Shown: piece after piece, positions 44,327 to 52,650 of the stretch | How the letters are laid out: every line of letters begins with the position of its first letter | Position numbering within the stretch: the stretch's first letter is position 1 | Notes under the pieces: generated by a model | What the model was told of the DNA's origin: nothing | Seen by the model: only the letters and a program-made list of their open reading frames with translations | Databases searched by the model: none | Position numbers and translations under genes: made by a program | Assembly: GCF_900101745.1 (NCBI RefSeq) | Contig: NZ_FNAD01000013.1 | Coordinates: 112,525-176,524 of the forward strand | From: Glycomyces harbinensis | GTDB taxonomy: Bacteria > Actinomycetota > Actinomycetes > Mycobacteriales > Micromonosporaceae | DNA: 64,000 bases | Direction: 5' to 3'

Positions 44327-44845
44327 TCAGCCGAACTCGTTGAACGCGGGGGAGTAGGCGTAGGTCCCGCGCAAGGCGTCCCGCCAGGCGGTGAGGAGCC
44401 GGATCTGGAAGTACGCGCCCCAGTTCGGGTCGGGCGCCTCGACGCCGTGCTCGGCGGCGGGCCCGAACCCGAACCGGCCGTAGAGCTCCGGGCTGCCGAG
44501 GAGGACGATCGCCGGCTCGTTCCGGGCCTCGGCGGCGCCGATCGCCGCGTGCATGAGTGCCGATCCGATCCCCTTGCCGTGCAAGGCGGGGTCGACGCCG
44601 ATCGGGCCGAGCCCGAGGACGCGCTCGCCCGCGAGGCGGCCGTACGTGGACACCACGTGGCCGACCGGCTTGCCGTCCGCCTCGGCCACGAGCGAGTACT
44701 CGGGTACCCAGTCGCCGCTGGTGCGCAGGGCGTCGACGAGGTCGGCCTCGTGGCCGGAGGAGTGTTCGGTGGTGGCGAAGGCGGCGTCGTGGATGGCGTG
44801 GATGAGCGGGGCGTCGCCCTCGGTCTCGCGTCGGATCACAGTCAT
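44327..44845 (-). CDS. GNAT-family N-acetyltransferase
   Basis: 172 residues from ATG 44845. IRRETEGDAPLIHAIHDAAF opens the fold. LGLGPIGVDPALHGKGIGSALMHAAI holds the acetyl-CoA pyrophosphate loop (Q/R-x-x-G-x-G/A form). LLGSPELYGRFGFGPA is typical of the YhbS-like subgroup (COG3153). The substrate is unknown. Single gene. Confidence 0.87.
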   Translation of the reverse strand: MTVIRRETEGDAPLIHAIHDAAFATTEHSSGHEADLVDALRTSGDWVPEYSLVAEADGKPVGHVVSTYGRLAGERVLGLGPIGVDPALHGKGIGSALMHAAIGAAEARNEPAIVLLGSPELYGRFGFGPAAEHGVEAPDPNWGAYFQIRLLTAWRDALRGTYAYSPAFNEFG

Positions 44846-44918
44846 CGCCCGAGTATCGGCGCACCGGTGCGTCACCGCAACGGAATTGCCCGGCCGCGGC
44901 ACGCCGACGCGCTTGCGG

Positions 44919-44939
44919 GGGCCGCCTCCTGGGCGGCCC
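44919..44939 (-). terminator. Hairpin terminator of the DUF4267 gene
   Basis: 8-bp stem GGGCCGCC/GGCGGCCC around TCCTG, 21 bases past the stop at 44960. Confidence 0.6.
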
Positions 44940-44959
44940 TCGCGCGAGCGGCGGATCCG

Positions 44960-45382
44960 CTATCGGACGGGAGCGGGCTCGCGGTCCCGAGGGGCGGCGT
45001 CCTTGGCGACCTTGAGCTGGAGCAGGCCGAGGACGATGACGCCCGCCGCCGTGGCGTAGTGCATGCCGAACGCCGCGGCGGCGCTGCCGCCGTGGACGAG
45101 GATGAGGGAGCCGTCGCCGATCGGGATGAGCGCGGTGGCGAGGAGCGCCCATCCGAGTGCGCGGCGTTCGCGGATCACCAGCAGGACCAGGAGCACGATC
45201 GCGGAACCCAGGTCGCGCGCTCCCTTGACGCTGAGGAAGTCGGCGGCGTCGCCGGTGGGCCAGTGGGCGAAGCCCATGCTCGGGGCGACCGCGGCGGGGG
45301 TGATGAGGTACTGGAGGCCGAAGGAGAAGACGAAGAGGATGCTCACGACGGTGAGGACGTCGGCGATGATGCGGCGGGCCAT
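44960..45382 (-). CDS. DUF4267-like small membrane protein
   Basis: 140 residues with four hydrophobic segments (ADVLTVVSILFVFSFGLQYL at the N-terminus; then AIVLLVLLVI, ALLATALIPIGD and AAGVIVLGLLQL) and the GFAHWPTGDAADFLSVKGAR loop that resembles DUF4267 proteins. Function unknown. It is divergent from a TetR regulator, and the two operator copies lie between them, so it is probably repressed by that regulator. Confidence 0.7.
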   Translation of the reverse strand: MARRIIADVLTVVSILFVFSFGLQYLITPAAVAPSMGFAHWPTGDAADFLSVKGARDLGSAIVLLVLLVIRERRALGWALLATALIPIGDGSLILVHGGSAAAAFGMHYATAAGVIVLGLLQLKVAKDAAPRDREPAPVR

Positions 45383-45415
45383 GGGGGACTCCTTGTTTGA
45401 GGGCGGCTAGAAAAT

Positions 45416-45428
45416 CTAGCGTTGCTAG
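45416..45428. promoter_or_regulatory. TetR operator copy 1
   Basis: CTAGC-GTT-GCTAG, a perfect 5-bp inverted repeat within TCTAGCGTTGCTAGGA. It lies on the DUF4267 side of the divergent region, just upstream of that gene. Confidence 0.65.
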
Positions 45429-45453
45429 GAACATGAATGACGCTAACATAGCC

Positions 45454-45481
45454 TTGCTCGATTGTCTAGCGGTGCTAGGAT
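45454..45481 (+). promoter_or_regulatory. Promoter of the TetR gene
   Basis: TTGCTC (45454-45459), 16 bases, TAGGAT (45476-45481). The expected start of transcription coincides with ATG 45489, so the mRNA should be leaderless. Operator copy 2 lies in the spacer and -10. Confidence 0.55.
45466..45478. promoter_or_regulatory. TetR operator copy 2
   Basis: CTAGC-GGT-GCTAG within TCTAGCGGTGCTAGGA, identical to copy 1 except one centre base, 50 bases downstream of it and overlapping the tetR promoter, which suggests autorepression. Confidence 0.65.
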
Positions 45482-45488
45482 TGTGATC

Positions 45489-46058
45489 ATGGCTACCCAG
45501 CAGCGCCGCGAACGCGAACGCGCCCAACGCGAAACGCTCATCGTCAACGCCGCCCGCGACATGGCCGAGGCGGACGGCTGGTCCTCGGTGACCATCCGGC
45601 GACTCGCCGAGCGGATCGAGTACAGCCAGCCCGTCCTCTACAGCCACTTCGCCGGCCGGGGAGCGATCGTGGACGCGGTGGCCCTCCAGGGCATCGCCGA
45701 GCTCACCGAGGTCTTCAAGGCGGCGCGGGCCGGCGCCGAGCCGGGCGGGGAGCTCGCGGCCGTCGTGGGGGCCTACCTCGACTTCGCGACCGCCAACCCG
45801 GCCCTGTTCGAGGCGATCTTCACCCTCGCCGAGGGACTGCCGTTCGGGGTCGACGCCCCCGAGGTGCTCAAGGCCGCCTTCGCGGAGCTGTACGCGGTGT
45901 TCGCGCCGCTCGCCGGAGAACGCGACCCCGATGCCTTCACCGAGGTCGGCTGGGCCGCGATCCACGGCCTGGCCGTCCTGGGCAGCGGCGGCCGCCTGCG
46001 CCCGGACCTCCTGGAACAGCGCCTGGCGATCCTGGTGGGCCAGTTCGTCAAAGGCTGA
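45489..46058 (+). CDS. TetR-family regulator
   Basis: 189 residues. The N-terminal HTH is LIVNAARDMAEADGWSSVTI RRLAERIEYSQPVLYSHFAG, typical of the family, and a TetR_C-type helical domain follows (FEAIFTLAEGLPFGVDAPEV). Two near-identical operators in the intergenic region argue that it represses itself and the divergent DUF4267 membrane-protein gene. The start is ATG 45489; the upstream open frame (to 45462) contains the operator. Confidence 0.9.
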   Translation: MATQQRRERERAQRETLIVNAARDMAEADGWSSVTIRRLAERIEYSQPVLYSHFAGRGAIVDAVALQGIAELTEVFKAARAGAEPGGELAAVVGAYLDFATANPALFEAIFTLAEGLPFGVDAPEVLKAAFAELYAVFAPLAGERDPDAFTEVGWAAIHGLAVLGSGGRLRPDLLEQRLAILVGQFVKG

Positions 46059-46144
46059 AGGCGGCGCGCCCGCGTCCTCCTGTCACACTCCCCGCCGTCC
46101 GCGGGTCAGTACAGTTGACCGACATTTTCACGGAGGCGGGACCG

Positions 46145-47026
46145 ATGAGCGACGAGTTCGACGACGAGTACCGGCAGGTGCGGCGCTTCGAGGCGCACCG
46201 CGACCACCTGCGGGCCGTCGCGTTCCGGATGCTCGGCAGCACCGGCGAGGCCGACGACGCCGTCCAGGAGGCCTGGATGCGCTTCGCCCGCACCGACACC
46301 GCCGACGTCGAGAACCTGCGCGGCTGGCTCACCACGGTCGTCTCCCGCATCTGCCTGAACCTGCTGCGCTCGCGCCGGACCCGCCGCGAGGAAGCCCTCG
46401 ACGCCGACCTCCCGCTCTCCGCCGAACCGGGCGCCGGGGACGACCCCGAGGCGGCGGCGGTCATGGCCGACTCGGTCGGCCTCGCCCTCCAGGTCGTCCT
46501 CGACTCCCTCGGCCCCGCCGAGCGCCTCGCGTTCGTGCTCCACGACCTCTTCGGCGTGCCCTTCGACCGCATCGCCCCGATCCTCGACCGCACCCCCGAA
46601 GCCGCCCGCCAGCTCGCGAGCCGCGCCCGCCGCCGCGTCCGGTCGGGACGGCCCGCACCCGACGTGCGGCGCCAGAAGAGCGTGGTCGACGCGTTCCTCG
46701 CCGCCGCCCGTGAAGGCCGCTTCGAGGACCTGCTCGCCGTGCTCGACCCCGACATCGTCGTGGTCGCCGACGCGGCGGCGGTGGCGACCGGCTTCTCCGG
46801 CCGCGAGGTCATCGGCGCCGAGACCGTCGCCGCACTGTTCAACGGCCAAGCGCGGCAGGCGGTCGCGGTCCTCGTGGACGGCACGGCCGGCGCGATGTGG
46901 GCCCCCGGCGGCGACCCGCGCTCCGTGCTGGCCTTCACGGTGATCGACGGCAAGGTCGCCGGCATCGACATCGTGAACGACCCCGAGGCCATCGCCGCAC
47001 TCGACCTGGTCGCGTTCGGCGACTGA
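46145..47026 (+). CDS. ECF sigma factor with SnoaL-like domain (SigJ/ECF41 group)
   Basis: 293 residues from ATG 46145 behind GGAGGCGGG. Sigma region 2 is in HLRAVAFRMLGSTGEADDAV QEAWMRF. Region 4 is in LDSLGPAERLAFVLHDLFGV PFDRIAPILDRTPEAARQLA. The last ~110 residues are a SnoaL/NTF2-like domain (KSVVDAFLAAAREGRFEDLL) of the type that modulates activity in ECF41 sigma factors, replacing an anti-sigma protein. No partner gene is adjacent; ECF41 factors often control a nearby carboxymuconolactone-decarboxylase or oxidoreductase gene, which is not present here. Confidence 0.88.
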   Translation: MSDEFDDEYRQVRRFEAHRDHLRAVAFRMLGSTGEADDAVQEAWMRFARTDTADVENLRGWLTTVVSRICLNLLRSRRTRREEALDADLPLSAEPGAGDDPEAAAVMADSVGLALQVVLDSLGPAERLAFVLHDLFGVPFDRIAPILDRTPEAARQLASRARRRVRSGRPAPDVRRQKSVVDAFLAAAREGRFEDLLAVLDPDIVVVADAAAVATGFSGREVIGAETVAALFNGQARQAVAVLVDGTAGAMWAPGGDPRSVLAFTVIDGKVAGIDIVNDPEAIAALDLVAFGD

Positions 47027-47113
47027 ACCGGCCCTCGGGCGGCCCGCCATCCTCGACGGACGTTCAGGGCGCGGCCGACCGCCCGATCCCGCCCGGCACC
47101 GCGGCGAACCGCC

Positions 47114-48088
47114 TCAGCCCCGCCCGCCCCGATCATCGAGCGCGCGGCCCAGCCGCTCCCCGAAGCCCTTGAGCCCCTGCCGAAACCGATCCGGCCCCTC
47201 GATCGCGAAATCGGCGTCCAGGAACGCGAGCGCCACCAGCGGCCACTCCCACGTCTCCAACCGCAGGCGAACCCTGGTGCGCCGCTCGCCCAGCGGCTCC
47301 ACCTCGGCGTTGTCGAACCGGAACGCGTCCGCGACCGCGTCCGCCGGAGCCTCCACCGTGATCACCATCGCCTCGCGCGACCGGTTGATGCCGCTCGCGA
47401 GATAGTCGATCGCGGTGTCGGCGGGCACCGGCCGCGACGCGAAACGCGCCGTCGAGACCCGCAGCCCGCTCATGCGGTCGACCCGGAAGACCCGCCAGTC
47501 GCCACGGTCCACGTCCCAGCCCAGCAGGTACCAGCGCTCCAGATGGTGGGCCTGACGGTGCGGTTCGACCCGCCGCGACGTCACCGCACCGCCCTTGCGC
47601 TCATAGTCGAACACCACGACCTGCCGACTCCCGATCGCGTCCGCGAGCAGGCCCACGTCCGCCGCGCTGATGCTCGGCGCCGACTTCGGACCGGTCTCCA
47701 GACTGGTCCGCAACCGCGCGATCCGCGGACGCAGGCGCTTGGGCAGGAACTGCTCGAGCTTCCCGTAGGCACGGGTGGCCGCATCGTCCAGACTCCCCTC
47801 GTCGGCACTGCCTGCCGCCCCCAGCGCCGCCAGCCCGAGCAGCATCGCCATCGCCTCGTCGTCCTCCAGCATCAGCGGCGGCATCGTCCTGCCCGCCGCG
47901 AGCCGGTAATGGCCGCCCGGCCCCGGCCGCGTCTCGACCGGATAGCCGTGGCCGCGCAACCGGTCGACGTCCCGCCGCAGCGTGCGAGGGCTGACGCCGA
48001 GCCGAGCGGCGAGCTCCTCGCCGCTGAACGACCGCCCCGTCTGCAGCGTGGCCAGCAGCGACAGCATCCGCCCGGTGACATCCGACAT
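47114..48088 (-). CDS. YafY-type HTH/WYL-domain regulator
   Basis: 324 residues from ATG 48088. An HTH_11 (RMLSLLATLQTGRSFSGEEL AARLGVSPRTLRRDVDRLRG) is followed by the WYL domain (FDYERKGGAVTSRRVEPHRQ, WYLLGWDVDRGDWRVFRVDR) and a WCX-like C-terminal extension. WYL domains bind nucleic acid or nucleotide ligands and occur in DNA-damage and phage-defence regulators. It is divergent from a UvrA-like ATPase with 62 bases between starts, a likely target. Confidence 0.9.
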   Translation of the reverse strand: MSDVTGRMLSLLATLQTGRSFSGEELAARLGVSPRTLRRDVDRLRGHGYPVETRPGPGGHYRLAAGRTMPPLMLEDDEAMAMLLGLAALGAAGSADEGSLDDAATRAYGKLEQFLPKRLRPRIARLRTSLETGPKSAPSISAADVGLLADAIGSRQVVVFDYERKGGAVTSRRVEPHRQAHHLERWYLLGWDVDRGDWRVFRVDRMSGLRVSTARFASRPVPADTAIDYLASGINRSREAMVITVEAPADAVADAFRFDNAEVEPLGERRTRVRLRLETWEWPLVALAFLDADFAIEGPDRFRQGLKGFGERLGRALDDRGGRG

Positions 48089-48150
48089 GCCTCCAGTCTG
48101 CCGCCTGACGCGGTCAGAAAGCGGCCGCATCTGCGCATAGCGTCGGAGCC

Positions 48151-50382
48151 ATGAACGAGCGAATGATCCGAATCCGCGGCGCCCGGTCCAACAACCTGCG
48201 GTCGGTGGACCTCGACCTGCCCCGCGGCAGCCTGACCGTGTTCGCGGGCGTGTCCGGCTCCGGCAAGTCCTCGCTGGTCTTCGACACGATCGCCGCCGAA
48301 GCCGGCCATCAACTCAACGAGACCTACCCGCCCTTCACGCGCAACCGCCTCCCGAAATGGACCCGGCCCGAGGCCGACGAGCTGTCCGGCCTGTCGCCGG
48401 TCGTCGTGATCGACCAGCGCCGCATCGGCGGCAACGCCAGGTCCACGGTCGGCACCCTCACCGACACCTGGACCTACCTGCGACTCCTGTACTCCCGCAT
48501 CGGCACGCCGCACGTCGGCGAGTCCAACCGGTTCTCCTTCAACGACCCCGCCGGCATGTGCCCGAACTGCTCGGGCCTCGGCGAGGCGGTCGAGATCGAC
48601 GTCGACCGCTTCCTCGACCCCGACCGGTCCCTCAGCGAAGGCGCGATCCTGCTGCCCGGCTTCGTCGGCGGCGGCTACTGGTTCGGCAAGATCGCCGACA
48701 CTGGCAGCTTCCCGGTCGACACCCCGGTCAGGGACTGGACCGAGGACCGGCGAACGGCGCTGCTCCACGGCGGCGGGCCCGCCGCCCGCCTCGACCCGAG
48801 GCCGCCCGCGGACTTCGAGGCCCTCGTGCCGTGGTTCGAGCGGATCTACCTGCGCACCTCCGACGACCTCTCCGACCGCAAGCAGGCGGCCATCGACCAG
48901 TTCACGCGCTCCGGGACCTGCCCCGAATGCGGCGGCGACCGCCTCAACGCCGAAGCCCGCGCCGTCCGCGTGCTCGACCGCACCATCGGCGAGATGTCGC
49001 GCCTCGAAGTCGCCGAACTCGCCGACCTCGTGGACCAGGTCCGCGAACCCGAAGTGGCCCCCGTCGCGACCGCCCTCGGCGACCGGCTGCGGGCGATGAC
49101 CGCGATCGGGCTCGGCTACCTCCACCTCGGCCGCGCCACCACCACCCTCTCGGGCGGCGAGTCGCAGCGGGTGAAGACCGTCAAGCACCTCGGCAGCAGC
49201 CTCGTAGAGCTCCTCTACGTGTTCGACGAGCCCACCGTCGGGCTCCACCCGCACGACGTCGACGCCATGACCGGCCTGCTCGAACGCCTGCGCGACAAGG
49301 GGAACACCGTGCTCGTGGTCGAACACGACCCCGCGGTGATGGCCATCGCCGACCAGATCGTGGAGATCGGCCCGGGCGCCGGAACGGACGGGGGACGAGT
49401 CGTGTTCCAGGGCCCGTTCGCAGACCTCAAGCGCGCGGACACGCCGACCGCGCTGGCGCTCGAGCGCCGGACTCCGGTCAACACCGTTCCGCGGGAGCGG
49501 AACGGCACCGTCACCGTCGAGAAGGCCGACCGCAACAACCTCCAGAACGTCACCGTCGCGATCCCGACCGGGGTGCTCACCGTGCTCACCGGCGTGGCCG
49601 GCTCGGGCAAGTCCAGCCTGGCCGCCGAACTGGTGGACCGGCACGGCGCGATAGTGGTCGACCAGCGGCCGGTCGGCGCCAACCGGCGCTCGACGCCGAT
49701 CACGTACACCGGCATCGCCGCCCCGATCCGCAGGCTCTTCGCGAAGGCGAGCGGCCTGCCCGCCAAGTACTTCAGCGCCAACTCCGAAGGCGGCTGCCCC
49801 GACTGCGGCGGCCTCGGCGTGCGCTACACCGACCTGGCGTTCATGGACGGCCAGGAGACCGTGTGCGACACGTGCGGCGGCCGGCGGTTCACCGAGAGGG
49901 CCCTTCAGCACCGGGTCGACGGGCTCACCATCGCCGACGTGGACGAGCTGTCCGTCGCCGACGCGATCCACCGGCTCGAAGACCCCGCCATCCGCAAGGC
50001 GCTGCACGGCCTCGACCGCGTCGGGCTCGGCTACCTGCGGCTCGGGCAGCCGCTCACCACGCTCTCGGGCGGCGAGTGCCAGCGCGTCAAGATCGCCCGC
50101 GAGCTGCGCGAGGCCACGGAGGCGTCGCTGTACGTCTTCGACGAGCCCACGACCGGGCTCCACCTCAGCGACATCGACACGCTCGTCGGGGTGCTCGACC
50201 AGCTGGTGGAGCGCGGGCACACGGTGGTCGTCATCGAGCACAACCTCGACGTGATCCGCCGCGCGGACTGGGTGGTCGACCTCGGGCCCGGCGCCGGCCG
50301 GCACGGCGGCCGCGTGCTCTACGAGGGGCCCGTCGCCGGGATCGAAGGGACCGCCACCGCCAGGGCGCTCCAGACCGGTTGA
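48151..50382 (+). CDS. Short UvrA-like ABC ATPase
   Basis: 743 residues against about 950 for UvrA. It has two ABC ATPase halves: Walker A GVSGSGKSSLVFDT and GVAGSGKSSLAAEL, signatures LSGGESQRVKTVKHLG and LSGGECQRVKIARELR, Walker B LYVFDEPTVGLHP and LYVFDEPTTGLHL. Zinc modules are CPNCSGLG, CPECGGDR and CPDCGGLG with CDTCGGRR. The region between the first Walker A and zinc module is short, so the UvrB-binding and DNA-insertion domains look reduced, as in UvrA2/DrrC-type paralogues linked to resistance to DNA-binding drugs. TAGCGT seven bases upstream of the ATG suggests a leaderless message. The divergent WYL regulator probably controls it. Confidence 0.85.
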   Translation: MNERMIRIRGARSNNLRSVDLDLPRGSLTVFAGVSGSGKSSLVFDTIAAEAGHQLNETYPPFTRNRLPKWTRPEADELSGLSPVVVIDQRRIGGNARSTVGTLTDTWTYLRLLYSRIGTPHVGESNRFSFNDPAGMCPNCSGLGEAVEIDVDRFLDPDRSLSEGAILLPGFVGGGYWFGKIADTGSFPVDTPVRDWTEDRRTALLHGGGPAARLDPRPPADFEALVPWFERIYLRTSDDLSDRKQAAIDQFTRSGTCPECGGDRLNAEARAVRVLDRTIGEMSRLEVAELADLVDQVREPEVAPVATALGDRLRAMTAIGLGYLHLGRATTTLSGGESQRVKTVKHLGSSLVELLYVFDEPTVGLHPHDVDAMTGLLERLRDKGNTVLVVEHDPAVMAIADQIVEIGPGAGTDGGRVVFQGPFADLKRADTPTALALERRTPVNTVPRERNGTVTVEKADRNNLQNVTVAIPTGVLTVLTGVAGSGKSSLAAELVDRHGAIVVDQRPVGANRRSTPITYTGIAAPIRRLFAKASGLPAKYFSANSEGGCPDCGGLGVRYTDLAFMDGQETVCDTCGGRRFTERALQHRVDGLTIADVDELSVADAIHRLEDPAIRKALHGLDRVGLGYLRLGQPLTTLSGGECQRVKIARELREATEASLYVFDEPTTGLHLSDIDTLVGVLDQLVERGHTVVVIEHNLDVIRRADWVVDLGPGAGRHGGRVLYEGPVAGIEGTATARALQTG

Positions 50383-50392
50383 GCCGGAACGA

Positions 50393-50428
50393 ACCGTGCG
50401 CCGGCCGTCGAGACGGCCGGCGCACGGT
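50393..50428. terminator. Bidirectional hairpin terminator
   Basis: 17-bp perfect arms (ACCGTGCGCCGGCCGTC, 50393-50409; complement 50412-50428) with a 2-base centre, between the convergent UvrA-like and beta-galactosidase genes. Confidence 0.8.
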
Positions 50429-50462
50429 CACCCCCGATGAGGCCCGCCCGCAAGGCGGACCC

Positions 50463-52574
50463 CTAGGGCTCGATCAGGACCTTCACGTCCCACGGGCCCA
50501 GTCGCAGCGTCTCGCCCGCCGCGTACTCGGTGTCGTCCAGCAGGTCCCGGACCGCCCCGGGAAGGGCGTACTCCGCCGGGTCCCAGGACCAGTTGTGCAC
50601 GAACCGCGCCGTCCTGCCGTCGCCGGTGGTGCCGCTGGTCGCGGTCACGCTCGGGTTCGCGGGCCGCCACGCGTCCTCGGGCGCGACCCAGGTGAACAGG
50701 GCCTTTCCGAAGGCGCCGTTCGGGATCGTCCCGACATAGGTCACCCGGCCCCGGCCGTGAACCTTCGTCGCGGCGGCCGTGAACCTGCCGTAGTGCGGGT
50801 GCACGTACTCGGCCAGGGCCTCGGCCCCCTCCAGGTACACGCCGTCGGCCCACTTCACCGCGGCGGCCGCGTCGTCGAGCGCCAGCGGGGAGCCCTCGGC
50901 CGCCCGCAGCGGAACCTCGCCGGTGAGGTTGGCGAACTCCTCGTACCAGACCCCGGCGGCCTCGCGGAGCCTCGCGGGCTTGACGTCGAGGCGCGCCCGC
51001 GACTCCTCGTCGCCGTAGCCGGTGCGCGGGCCGAGGATGAGGTGCCCGCCCGCGGCCGCGTACTCGCCGAGCCAGTCCAGCAGCGCGTCGTCGGCCACGT
51101 ACAGTCCAGCGGCGACCAGCACCGGGAACTGCGCTACCGCCTCGGCCGGGTCGCCGAGATGCTCGGTGTGGACGATCCGCGCCTGGAGTCCGGCGTCGAA
51201 GGCGCCCTGGTAGAACGGGCCGGTGATCGACTCGAACGAGTGGCGGTCCGGCCCGCCGTTCTCCGTCGCGATCGCCGGGTGGGCCGCCAGGCCCCATTCG
51301 CTCGGCTTGGAGTACAGCACCGCGACGTCGGCGCCGGGCGTCAGGCCGTCAAGGGCCGCACCGGCCTTGCGCAGTTCGGCGCCGAGACCGGCGAGTTCGC
51401 GGTAGGCCCGGCCCGGCTCCTGGCTGTGCGGCAGGATGCCGCCCCAGTAGGTCTCGGTGCCGAAGTGGAGCGTGTGCCAGTGCCAGTACTCGATCATCTT
51501 GGCGCCCCGCGAGATCAGCGCCCACGCGGCCTGGCGCCACTGGCCGTCGTATGCGGGATGGTTCTCCCAGGGCGAGCCGATGGCCTGCGCGTTCGTCTCG
51601 GTGACCAGGAACGGCTCCTGCCGGGAGGAGTACATCCGGTCGGCCGAGTGGTAGAGACTCCAAGTGCCCCTGGTGTTCCAGTCCAAGGCGGTCCCGTCCT
51701 GGCTCGGCAGGGCGAGGCCGTCCTGCATGCGGTAGTACGGGTTCCCTGCCGTCACGTCGAGGCGGGCGGTGAGCGCCCGGTCGTCGATGGCGGGCCGCGA
51801 GTAGGAGATGCACGTGGTCGTGAACTGGTCCTCGCGCGCGTATTCGCGGGCGATGTCGGCCTGCCAGCCGATGAAATCGTTGGTCAGCTCGGTCTGGAAC
51901 CGGCGCCACGCCTGCTCGTACTGCGGCTGCGCGTTCCCGTCGGGCCGCCACAGGTCGGCCCAGGTCGACAGCCGGTGGGACCAGTAGACCAGGCCCCATT
52001 CGCGGTTGAGGGTCTCCACGTCGCCGTACTGGTGGCGCAGGTAGTCGGTGAACTGCTGGAACACGCCCTCGTTGTGGAAGATCTGGAGCCCGGGCTCGTT
52101 GTCGACCTGGTAGCCGATGACGGCCGGGTGGTCGGCGTAGCGGGCGAGGATCTTGCGGATGACGCGCTCGGCGTGGAACTTGAAGGCGGGGTGCGTGTAG
52201 TCGACCTCCTGGCGCCCGCCCCAGCCGATGGGCTCGCCGGTGCGGCGCTCGCCGGCGATCTCGGGGTACAGGCGGGTGAGCCACGGCGGGACGGCGTACG
52301 TCGGGGTGCCGACGATGACGCCGATGCCGCGCTCGTGCGCGCCGTCGAGGACCGGCTGCAGCCAGTCGAGGTCGAAGCGGCCGTTCTCGGGTTCCCAAGT
52401 GCTCCAGACGGATTCGCCGACGCGGATCACCGAGAACCCGGCCTCGACCATGAGGTCGAGGTCGGTCTTGAGCCGCTGGAGTCCGGCTTCGGTGTCGAGG
52501 CCGTCCTCGGCGGCGGGCTGGTACTCGTAGTAGTACGCGGCTCCGAACAGGATCGGGTTGGGCCAGTTGGTCAT
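50463..52574 (-). CDS. GH42 beta-galactosidase
   Basis: 703 residues from ATG 52574 behind AAAGGAA. PILFGAAYYYEYQPAAEDGL opens the GH42 barrel. The acid/base is in IGYQVDNEPGLQIFHNEG and the nucleophile Glu in PFLVTETNAQAIG. A trimerisation domain with GADVAVLYSKPSEWGL and a C-terminal beta domain follow. There is no signal peptide, so it hydrolyses imported beta-galactosides in the cytoplasm. It is the last gene of the LacI-SBP-permease-permease operon, 76 bases after the second permease, which points to galacto-oligosaccharides, possibly from arabinogalactan, as the sugar taken up. Confidence 0.92.
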   Translation of the reverse strand: MTNWPNPILFGAAYYYEYQPAAEDGLDTEAGLQRLKTDLDLMVEAGFSVIRVGESVWSTWEPENGRFDLDWLQPVLDGAHERGIGVIVGTPTYAVPPWLTRLYPEIAGERRTGEPIGWGGRQEVDYTHPAFKFHAERVIRKILARYADHPAVIGYQVDNEPGLQIFHNEGVFQQFTDYLRHQYGDVETLNREWGLVYWSHRLSTWADLWRPDGNAQPQYEQAWRRFQTELTNDFIGWQADIAREYAREDQFTTTCISYSRPAIDDRALTARLDVTAGNPYYRMQDGLALPSQDGTALDWNTRGTWSLYHSADRMYSSRQEPFLVTETNAQAIGSPWENHPAYDGQWRQAAWALISRGAKMIEYWHWHTLHFGTETYWGGILPHSQEPGRAYRELAGLGAELRKAGAALDGLTPGADVAVLYSKPSEWGLAAHPAIATENGGPDRHSFESITGPFYQGAFDAGLQARIVHTEHLGDPAEAVAQFPVLVAAGLYVADDALLDWLGEYAAAGGHLILGPRTGYGDEESRARLDVKPARLREAAGVWYEEFANLTGEVPLRAAEGSPLALDDAAAAVKWADGVYLEGAEALAEYVHPHYGRFTAAATKVHGRGRVTYVGTIPNGAFGKALFTWVAPEDAWRPANPSVTATSGTTGDGRTARFVHNWSWDPAEYALPGAVRDLLDDTEYAAGETLRLGPWDVKVLIEP

Positions 52575-52650
52575 GCGTGGATTCCTTTGCAGTTGTCGCG
52601 GGAGTGGTGCGGTCCGGGCGCCTTCCTTGCGAGCCGCCCGGACCACGAGG

